Shown here piece after piece: positions 58,979-64,000 of a DNA stretch of 64,000 nt. The position numbers were made by a program, and so were the translations under genes. The stretch is taken from positions 372,001 through 436,000 of the forward strand of contig NZ_JAMZDE010000007.1 in assembly GCF_024159085.1 (NCBI RefSeq). Direction: 5' to 3'. How positions within the stretch are numbered: the stretch's first letter is position 1; the number at the start of each line of letters is the position of its first letter. The notes under the pieces were generated by a model that saw only the letters and a list, made by a program, of their open reading frames with translations, had not been told where the DNA came from and ran no database searches. This stretch comes from Idiomarina rhizosphaerae (GTDB taxonomy: Bacteria > Pseudomonadota > Gammaproteobacteria > Enterobacterales > Alteromonadaceae).

Positions 58979-59003
58979 TTTAAGCCAACGGAATATGCTT
59001 AAA
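58979..59003. promoter_or_regulatory. Inverted repeat upstream of the acyl-CoA synthetase gene
   Basis: Seven-base perfect arms TTTAAGC and GCTTAAA flank 11 bases, 32 bp before the start codon. The shape fits a dimeric repressor operator or an RNA hairpin in the leader; no known consensus is matched. Confidence 0.3.
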
Positions 59004-59034
59004 GGCTCTGCATAAAAGGATTTGAGGTAGTGCT

Positions 59035-60906
59035 ATGCAAGCCTATAAAAACGTTTACTCCGAAGCCCAGCAAGATCCTGAAGGTTTTTGGCTGGAGCAA
59101 GCGCGTCGCTTAAATTGGTTCAAAACGCCTAACGTCGCTGCCCGGGTCAAAAAGAATGGACTGGCAGACTGGTTCCCGGATGGCGAAGTTAACATCAGCT
59201 ACTTAGCACTCGATGCACAAATTGAGGCAGGACGCGGTGAGCAAGTCGCTTTGTATTACGACTCGCCGGTTACCGAAAGTAAAACCAGTTACACCTTTAA
59301 TCAGTTACGGGAGCAAGTTGCCTGCTTTGCTCATGTGCTGAAGCAACAAGGCGTAGAAAAAGGCGACCGGGTTATTATTTATCTCCCTATGATACCGCAA
59401 GCCGCTATTGCAATGCTGGCCTGCGCCCGCATTGGAGCCATTCACTCCGTCGTTTTTGGTGGCTTTGCTGCGCACGAACTGGCTGTTCGTATCGACGACG
59501 CAGCTCCCAAACTCATTATCACCGCGTCTTGTGGTATTGAAGGTGCGAAAATTCTGCCCTACAAACCTATTGTCGATAAAGCTCTGGCTGAAGCGAGCTA
59601 CAAACCGCGCACTATTGTCTATCAGCGCGAGCAGTGCCAGGCAGAAATGCAGGAAGGTCAGGACACCGACTGGGAACAGGCACTGACGACAGCAAGCCCT
59701 GTAGAAGCCGTTCCTCTACCTGCAACTCATCCTCTTTACATTCTTTATACCTCGGGCACCACAGGCAAGCCGAAAGGTGTTGTGCGCGACCACGGTGGTT
59801 ATGCCGTTGCGCTGAATTTTTCCATGAATTACGTCTACGGACTAAAACCGGGAGAAGTCTTCTTCACAGCATCCGATGTAGGCTGGGTCGTTGGTCACTC
59901 ATATATTGTTTATGGCCCGCTGCTCTTTGGCTGCAGCAGTGTGCTTTACGAAGGTAAGCCAGTTAATACACCAGACGCAGGCGCTTTCTGGCGTATCGTT
60001 CAGGACTATAACGTCAACGCCATCTTTTCTGCTCCGACGGCTTTCCGGGCAATAAAAAAAGAAGACCCTGAAGGCGAATTTATTCAGCGCTATAACTTAA
60101 GCTCGCTGAAACGCATTTATATGGCCGGAGAGCGTTTAGATCCGGCAACCTATGAATGGACAACAGAATTAACCGATTTGCCGGTTTACGATCACTGGTG
60201 GCAGACCGAGAGCGGTTGGCCAATGTGCGCTAACCCTGTCGGTATTGGAGCGGTAAAAGTGAAACCCGGCTCTTCTACCTTTCCGGTTCCCGGCTATGAA
60301 ATTAGTGTACTGGATCCACTGGGGAAAAGTTTAGGCAGCAAAGAAGAAGGTGCAATTTGCGTACGCTTACCTTTACCTCCCGGATGTCTGACCACAGTAT
60401 GGGGAGATGAGCAACGCCTGCACAGCAGTTATCTCAACGCCTTCCCGGGTTATTACTGCAGTGGCGACGGTGGGTACATCGACGAACAAGGCTATGTTTT
60501 TATCATGGGTCGTACAGACGATGTGATAAACGTTGCAGGCCATCGCTTATCCACCGGAGAAATGGAAGAAATTTTAGCAGCCCATAAAGACGTTGCAGAA
60601 TGCGCAGTTGTCGCCCAACCCGATGAACTAAAAGGCGAGTTGCCGGTTGGCTTTGTTATTCTTAAAAACTCTTCCACTATTGCTCACGAGCAATTGCAAC
60701 AGGAACTCATCCAGTCAATACGCGAAGAAATTGGCGCAATTGCCTGCCTGAAAACCCTGCACATTGTGCCCCGACTACCTAAAACACGGTCAGGAAAAAT
60801 ATTAAGACGCCTTATCCGACAGGTTCTGCAGCGCGAAGACGTAGCAGTCCCCTCTACTATTGACGACCCAACAAGTATTGATGCTATTAAGGAAACTCTG
60901 CGTTAA
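59035..60906 (+). CDS. prpE: AMP-dependent acyl-CoA synthetase, propionyl-CoA synthetase type (PrpE-like)
   Basis: This enzyme activates short carboxylic acids, probably propionate or acetate, to acyl-CoA via acyl-AMP. The 623 residues align along their length with E. coli PrpE. The AMP motif YTSGTTGKPKGVVRDHGG is near residue 238, DHWWQTESGWP near 385, GRTDDVINVAGHRLSTGE near 490, and the acetylatable lysine motif KTRSGKILRR near 583. No prpBCD methylcitrate genes lie nearby, so the natural acid is not certain. GAGG precedes the ATG. Confidence 0.9.
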   Translation: MQAYKNVYSEAQQDPEGFWLEQARRLNWFKTPNVAARVKKNGLADWFPDGEVNISYLALDAQIEAGRGEQVALYYDSPVTESKTSYTFNQLREQVACFAHVLKQQGVEKGDRVIIYLPMIPQAAIAMLACARIGAIHSVVFGGFAAHELAVRIDDAAPKLIITASCGIEGAKILPYKPIVDKALAEASYKPRTIVYQREQCQAEMQEGQDTDWEQALTTASPVEAVPLPATHPLYILYTSGTTGKPKGVVRDHGGYAVALNFSMNYVYGLKPGEVFFTASDVGWVVGHSYIVYGPLLFGCSSVLYEGKPVNTPDAGAFWRIVQDYNVNAIFSAPTAFRAIKKEDPEGEFIQRYNLSSLKRIYMAGERLDPATYEWTTELTDLPVYDHWWQTESGWPMCANPVGIGAVKVKPGSSTFPVPGYEISVLDPLGKSLGSKEEGAICVRLPLPPGCLTTVWGDEQRLHSSYLNAFPGYYCSGDGGYIDEQGYVFIMGRTDDVINVAGHRLSTGEMEEILAAHKDVAECAVVAQPDELKGELPVGFVILKNSSTIAHEQLQQELIQSIREEIGAIACLKTLHIVPRLPKTRSGKILRRLIRQVLQREDVAVPSTIDDPTSIDAIKETLR

Positions 60907-60942
60907 ACTATCGCCCTTTCTTTTTAACAGGAACAGGGTGTT

Positions 60943-61920
60943 ATGACGTTATCGATTGTTGCGGTCATTGTGGGTTTGGCTGTTTTGGTCTGGAGTGCAG
61001 ACCGCTTTGTTGAAGGCGCAGCCGCAGTAGCAAAACACCTGGGCATGGCGCCGTTAGTTATCGGTATGGTCATTATTGGCTTTGGTACATCGGCGCCGGA
61101 AATGGTCGTATCGGCACTGGCATCAATGCAGGGTAACCCTGCGTTGGCACTGGGTAATGCTTATGGTTCGAATATAACCAACATAGCTTTGGTCTTAGGT
61201 ATTACCGCTATGCTCGCTCCTATTGCGGTTAAATCTGTGGTTATACGTCGCGAAATGCCAGTTCTAATCGCCATAACCCTGTTAAGCGCTGTATTCCTGC
61301 TTGACTACCAAATCACCCGGCTGGAAGCCATTCTCTTACTGGTTGTTTTTGTCGCTTACATGGGTTGGTCAATCTGGGTAGGTTCAAAAAGCAGCGACGA
61401 CAGCTTAGCGGCGGAATTCACCGAAGAACTGGACGCAAACCCTCTGCCAATGAAACCCGCCATTATTTGGCTTATTGTTGGCTTATTACTGCTAATTGTC
61501 AGTTCACGTGCTTTAGTCTGGGGTGCCGTGAACATTGCGGTGTCACTCGGCGTCAGTGATTTAGTCATAGGTTTGACTGTGGTCGCCATTGGTACCTCCT
61601 TACCCGAACTGGCTTCAGCTATTGCGGCAACCCGCAAGAATGAGCACGACCTGGCACTGGGAAATGTCATCGGCTCGAATATGTTTAACACATTGGCTGT
61701 CGTTGGTATTGCTGGCGTTATCGAGCCGGTTTCGCTGGAACCTCTAGTGCTAAGCCGGGACTGGGTTGCCATGGCCATACTGACATTACTGCTAATGGCC
61801 TTTGGTATTCGCAAAGCACGACAAGGTCGCATTAATCGCGTGCACGGTTTTATCTTTATCTGCCTGTACCTGCTCTATACCTTGTACTTATTGAAAACTG
61901 GCTTCATCTCCCTGCAATAA
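60943..61920 (+). CDS. Calcium/sodium antiporter (YrbG/CaxA type)
   Basis: This is an inner-membrane exchanger of the Ca2+:cation antiporter group, K+-independent Na+/Ca2+ type. The 325 residues form about ten spans in two inverted halves. Each half has an alpha repeat: IGFGTSAPEMVVSALA (near 47) with GNAYGSNITNIAL, and AIGTSLPELASAIAA (near 215) with GNVIGSNMFN. The acidic residues in both repeats form the ion site. It starts 36 bp after the synthetase gene, with AGGAAC-AGGG upstream. Confidence 0.92.
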   Translation: MTLSIVAVIVGLAVLVWSADRFVEGAAAVAKHLGMAPLVIGMVIIGFGTSAPEMVVSALASMQGNPALALGNAYGSNITNIALVLGITAMLAPIAVKSVVIRREMPVLIAITLLSAVFLLDYQITRLEAILLLVVFVAYMGWSIWVGSKSSDDSLAAEFTEELDANPLPMKPAIIWLIVGLLLLIVSSRALVWGAVNIAVSLGVSDLVIGLTVVAIGTSLPELASAIAATRKNEHDLALGNVIGSNMFNTLAVVGIAGVIEPVSLEPLVLSRDWVAMAILTLLLMAFGIRKARQGRINRVHGFIFICLYLLYTLYLLKTGFISLQ

Positions 61921-61946
61921 AACACTATTGCAAATCGTTCGCATTT

Positions 61947-61965
61947 AACATAGACTATCACTATC
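61947..61965 (-). promoter_or_regulatory. Candidate Fur box upstream of bfd
   Basis: Read on the minus strand, these 19 bases match the Fur consensus at 13 positions, with GATAGTGATAGTC in the left part. It ends 17 bp before the bfd start. Iron-repressed bfd is known in other gammaproteobacteria, so iron control is plausible. Confidence 0.5.
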
Positions 61966-61983
61966 AAGTGAGGTGATAGTCTA
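61951..61983 (+). promoter_or_regulatory. Perfect 11-base inverted repeat over the bfd ribosome site and start codon
   Basis: Arms 61951-61961 and 61973-61983 are perfectly complementary. The loop holds most of the GTGAGG ribosome site, and the right arm includes the A of the bfd ATG. It may be an operator, an RNA hairpin that limits translation, or both; it shares bases with the candidate Fur box. Confidence 0.55.
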
Positions 61984-62207
61984 TGTATGTTTGTCTTTGT
62001 AAAGGTATTAACGATAAAGTCATCCATCAGGCCGTAGTTTCTGGTGAGGTGAACTCAATGCGAGACCTACGCCAACAATACGGTGTAGCCTCACAGTGCG
62101 GGTGCTGTAAAAACTGTGCCAAAGATGTTCTTCACGAAGCCCTCGAACAACGTTCCAATCAAGCAGGTAAAGAGACTCAACTTCCGGTTTCCGTATGCTA
62201 CACTTAA
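61983..62207 (+). CDS. bfd: Bacterioferritin-associated ferredoxin Bfd
   Basis: Bfd is a small 2Fe-2S protein that delivers electrons to bacterioferritin so that stored iron is released as Fe(II). The 74 residues show the defining cysteine pattern C4-x-C6 ... C39-x2-C42, with two further cysteines at 41 and 45 in QCGCCKNC. The short C-terminal tail after residue 55 is variable. It is upstream of two bacterioferritin genes, the usual partner arrangement, and has a candidate Fur site and a hairpin around its start. Confidence 0.95.
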   Translation: MYVCLCKGINDKVIHQAVVSGEVNSMRDLRQQYGVASQCGCCKNCAKDVLHEALEQRSNQAGKETQLPVSVCYT

Positions 62208-62227
62208 TTCATACCTAGTGAATTAAG
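62203..62227 (+). other. Intercistronic hairpin between bfd and the first bfr gene
   Basis: Nine-base arms (CTTAATTCA / TGAATTAAG) enclose seven bases. The left arm covers the bfd stop codon and the right arm covers the first bases of the AAGGAG ribosome site of the bacterioferritin gene. It could balance the level of the two products. Confidence 0.5.
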
Positions 62228-62240
62228 GAGTAATACGGCT

Positions 62241-62717
62241 ATGAAAGGTGATGCTAAAGTCATCCAGCAACTGAATAAAATACTGACGCTCAAACTTACC
62301 GCCATTAATCAGTACTTTCTTCATGCCCGCATGTATCGTAACTGGGGCTTCGAAAGTTTGAACAAGCCTGTTTATAAAGCCTCTATTAATGAAATGAAGC
62401 ACGCCGATGTGCTTATAGAACGAATTTTATTTCTGGAAGGCATTCCTAATTTGCAGGAACTCGGTAAATTATACGTTGGTGAAGACCCAAGAGAAATGCT
62501 GGAAATGGACCACAAAGTCCAGTTTAACGACGTTACCGCAATACGCGAAGCCATAAAAGAGTGTGAGATACACAAAGACTATGTCAGCCGTAACGCATTA
62601 CGCGATATTCTCGACTCGCAGGAAGAACATCTCGACTGGATTGAAACTCAAATTGATTTGATATCGCGCCTGGGTAACGAGGTCTATTTGCAAACAAAAA
62701 TTCAAGGAGCTGAATAA
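62241..62717 (+). CDS. bfr: Bacterioferritin subunit, haem-binding type with degenerate ferroxidase site
   Basis: This is a subunit of a 24-mer iron-storage cage. The 158 residues align without gaps to E. coli Bfr, so the site residues can be compared directly. The haem ligand Met52 is present, as are Glu51, His54 and His130, but ferroxidase ligands Glu18, Glu94 and Glu127 are replaced by Lys18, Gln94 and Gln127. It is therefore expected to bind haem but to oxidise iron poorly. AAGGAG precedes the ATG. The second subunit gene follows with overlapping stop and start (TAATG). Confidence 0.93.
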   Translation: MKGDAKVIQQLNKILTLKLTAINQYFLHARMYRNWGFESLNKPVYKASINEMKHADVLIERILFLEGIPNLQELGKLYVGEDPREMLEMDHKVQFNDVTAIREAIKECEIHKDYVSRNALRDILDSQEEHLDWIETQIDLISRLGNEVYLQTKIQGAE

Positions 62718-63184
62718 TGCGCAGAGATAACAATGTCGTTGAGCAACTAAATCGCCTGCTGGCCTTTGAACTCACGTCAATTGATCAGTACACCTCACAT
62801 TCGCGTCAGTACGAAGATATGGGTTTAATGAAGCTTTATGAGCGAATTAACCATGAAATTGACGACGAACGCGGCCACGCAGACTTACTTATTCGCAGAA
62901 TTTTATTTCTGGAAGGCAAACCTAACATGAGCAATCGCGAACCTCATACCATAGGTTCGGATGTCCGGGAAATGCTGGAGAATGATCTGAAGCTTGAGCA
63001 TAACAACGCCAAAACATTGCGTGAAGTCATTGAATACTGCGAAGAAGTTGACGATTACGTTACTCGCGAAATGCTGGTCGGAATTTTAAAAGATACCGAA
63101 GAAGATCACGCGTACTGGCTGCAGATACAGCTGAACTTAATGGATCGACTGGGTGAGCAGCTTTATTTACAAAGCATGATGTAA
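62717..63184 (+). CDS. bfr: Bacterioferritin subunit, ferroxidase type lacking the haem methionine
   Basis: This is the second subunit of the iron-storage cage, 155 residues. All ferroxidase ligands are kept: Glu18, Glu51, His54, Glu94 and the EEDH motif (Glu128, His131, shifted by one residue). The haem methionine at 52 is replaced by Arg. It thus complements the first subunit, as in the two-subunit bacterioferritins of Neisseria and Pseudomonas-like bacteria. The ATG shares one base with the stop of the first subunit, so equal translation is likely. Confidence 0.93.
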   Translation: MRRDNNVVEQLNRLLAFELTSIDQYTSHSRQYEDMGLMKLYERINHEIDDERGHADLLIRRILFLEGKPNMSNREPHTIGSDVREMLENDLKLEHNNAKTLREVIEYCEEVDDYVTREMLVGILKDTEEDHAYWLQIQLNLMDRLGEQLYLQSMM

Positions 63185-63200
63185 TCCAGTCTCCCTTTCT

Positions 63201-63261
63201 GCAGACACAAAAAAACCGCCTCAAGGGCGGTTTCTTTGTATCTGGCGGAGAGAGAGGGATT
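63201..63261 (-). repeat. Direct repeat copy 1: tRNA-Ser 3' end remnant plus terminator
   Basis: This stretch repeats 63375-63436 almost exactly. It contains a second copy of the tRNA terminator hairpin (63213-63233), followed by the last 19 bases of the tRNA-Ser gene including CCA (63243-63261, minus strand). It then diverges from the tRNA. The offset between copies is 174-175 bp. The terminator copy may also end transcription of the bacterioferritin operon, whose stop is 29 bp away from the hairpin. Confidence 0.85.
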
Positions 63262-63266
63262 AACTC

Positions 63267-63353
63267 GGGCCTTCCATGGCCCTCGCCCGTTGGGCAGCGC
63301 TGAAGCGCTGTTCAAAACGGCTGTCCTGCCGTTTTGTCGAACCTATAGGGTTC
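63267..63353 (-). repeat. Cluster of five consecutive hairpins between the repeat copies
   Basis: Perfect stems follow each other almost without spacing: 63267-63282 (GGGCC/GGCCC), 63285-63294 (GCCC/GGGC), 63295-63310 (CAGCGC/GCGCTG with a TGAA loop), 63314-63335 (AAAACGGC/GCCGTTTT) and 63339-63353 (GAACC/GGTTC). There is no supported reading frame. This looks like a structured spacer in the tail of the tRNA-Ser transcript. Confidence 0.75.
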
Positions 63354-63382
63354 TCATCAAGTCCTGCCCTATCAGCAGATAC

Positions 63383-63407
63383 AAAAAAACCGCCTCAAGG
63401 GCGGTTT
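63383..63407 (-). terminator. Terminator of tRNA-Ser
   Basis: An eight-base stem (63387-63394 with 63400-63407, core ACCGCC/GGCGGT) is followed on the minus strand by seven T. It lies just after the CCA end of the tRNA. Confidence 0.85.
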
Positions 63408-63417
63408 CTTTTGTATC

Positions 63418-63505
63418 TGGCGGAGAGAGAGGGATTCGAACCCTCGATACGTTGCCGTATACACACTTTCCAGGCGTGCTCCTTCAGCCACTCGGACACC
63501 TCTCC
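63418..63505 (-). tRNA. tRNA-Ser (anticodon GGA)
   Basis: The 88-base gene encodes CCA. It reads GGAGAGGTGTCCGAGTGG at its 5' end and has the long variable arm of serine tRNAs (GTGTGTATACGGCAACGTATC region), the T arm GGTTCGAATCC and a seven-base acceptor stem. The anticodon GGA is at 63469-63471, inside loop CTGGAAA, reading UCC and UCU codons. It is nearly the same as E. coli tRNA-Ser GGA. Confidence 0.97.
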
Positions 63506-63647
63506 TCTACAAGCCGCGTATATTAAGGGAAAGAGGGAGGCTAGTCAATGACTTTACCAACACTATGATTGTTGATTAATAAGTGGTCACTGTACCACCC
63601 TTCTGTACCAATTAGAAAGTGAACTGTGTTAAGTTAGTTACTCGGCA
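63506..63647. other. Intergenic region upstream of tRNA-Ser
   Basis: These 142 bases are AT-richer than the surroundings. The tRNA promoter must lie here, but no clear -35/-10 pair was identified, and no other feature was seen. Confidence 0.4.
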
Positions 63648-64000
63648 TCATAAAGAATCGAGCATTTCTCTGTACTTGTCTAAGCCCTCACCAAACTCTA
63701 GTCCTACTTCCACTTGAGTCACCTGATACTGCTTGTCTTCGAGATAATTTAAACTTTCGTTCAGCAACGACAACTGTTCTTGAATTACGTCTATCGAAAG
63801 TTTTGGGATGTACTTTGCTCTGTTCTTAAAAACTTTAAGGTCATTGTGAGCAATAACTTTATTGCGCCACTTTTTTAGCCCCGAACTGCTGAAAAAAGCT
63901 TCGCACTCCTTCAGGTTTGCATTTAACCAAGCTGAGCCTAACGGTTTTATCAATTCTTTAAAGGAAACGACCTGCTCTCCTTTCTTCGTCTTTCCATCTT
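63648..64000 (-). CDS. Partial protein with HEPN/AbiU2-like motif (5' end outside the window)
   Basis: The frame is open to the window edge with no stop, so the gene begins outside; 117 codons are visible. The central segment KWRNKVIAHNDLKVF has the R-N-K-x-x-A-H pattern typical of HEPN-fold proteins of the AbiU2 kind, many of which are RNases in toxin-antitoxin or phage-defence systems. Surrounding sequence is helical and charged, fitting that fold. The family call is tentative because the N-terminal half is missing. It is the only gene here that looks accessory, and it lies beside a tRNA gene. Confidence 0.5.
   Translation of the reverse strand, partial: DGKTKKGEQVVSFKELIKPLGSAWLNANLKECEAFFSSSGLKKWRNKVIAHNDLKVFKNRAKYIPKLSIDVIQEQLSLLNESLNYLEDKQYQVTQVEVGLEFGEGLDKYREMLDSL

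Noticed and set aside
63339..63370. Hammerhead-ribozyme-like pattern (TTGATGAG, stem, CGACAAAAC on the minus strand)
   Set aside because: The core needs CUGAUGA and GAAA; here the first base differs and an extra base interrupts the second box, and no flanking stems I and III pair around a cleavage site.
63201..63505. Genomic-island att sites
   Set aside because: The repeat of the tRNA 3' end looks like attL/attR, but only about 175 bp lies between the copies and there is no integrase, so at most it is a scar.
63236..63551. Two plus-strand frames crossing the tRNA-Ser gene
   Set aside because: They translate the antisense of a tRNA and its repeat; such products are common false annotations.
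1..64000. CRISPR array, prophage, transposase, integron or secondary-metabolite cluster
   Set aside because: None was found on either strand; no regularly spaced repeats and no phage or transposase proteins are encoded.

Overview
The window is chromosomal DNA of a marine gammaproteobacterium. Three things suggest an Alteromonadales member, most like Idiomarina: the complete nqrABCDEF-apbE-nqrM set for a sodium-pumping quinone reductase, FabV as enoyl reductase, and a surface-lipoprotein lipase of the Vibrio VolA / Pla-1 type. There are also many secreted peptidases (M28, DPP-IV type, met-zincin, M17), as expected of an amino-acid-feeding bacterium. The genus is an inference from gene content; no database was searched. 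Coding density is very high and nearly everything is core genome. No CRISPR array, prophage, insertion sequence or rRNA was seen.

Layout. 0-9 kb (minus strand): fabB, pdxB, asd, fimV, truA, accD, folC, a relative of the E. coli pdxB-usg-truA-accD-folC region. 9-14 kb: mnmC, yfcL, fldB and a secreted met-zincin. 14-21 kb: a thioesterase, a DPP-IV-like peptidase, a zinc-type TonB receptor with a candidate Zur box, and an M28 peptidase lipoprotein. 21-28.7 kb: a two-domain OlsF-like acyltransferase, lpxH, ppiB, cysS, an M17 aminopeptidase, a Yip1-like membrane protein and miaE. 28.7-35.7 kb: a dicarboxylate/amino-acid symporter, sohB, the lipase lipoprotein, yciK and a secreted beta-propeller protein.

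35.7-45 kb (minus strand): nqrABCDEF, apbE and nqrM, followed on the same strand by a three-part protein that joins a cysteine desulfurase, a metallo-beta-lactamase-like domain without its metal ligands, and a rhodanese. This is the most unusual gene in the window. Its position just after nqrM suggests a role in supplying sulfur to the Na+-NQR iron-sulfur centres. 45-54 kb: fabV, bolA, an unknown lipoprotein, a Wzi-like outer-membrane barrel, and an antiporter-pqiABC cluster. 54-63.2 kb (plus strand): Fur-type fbpABC iron uptake, zntB, prpE-like acyl-CoA synthetase, a Ca2+/Na+ exchanger, and bfd with two bacterioferritin subunits whose active-site residues complement each other.

Right edge (63.2-64 kb): tRNA-Ser(GGA). 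Its 3' end and terminator are repeated 175 bp downstream, around a run of back-to-back hairpins reminiscent of the E. coli tyrT rtT repeat. A gene with a HEPN-like motif then runs off the window.

Metal handling is a recurring theme: a candidate Zur-controlled zinc receptor, ZntB, Fur-type ferric uptake, and iron storage and release. Where the longest open frame starts upstream of the family start, the start was moved to the codon with the better ribosome site or family match, as noted in each entry.
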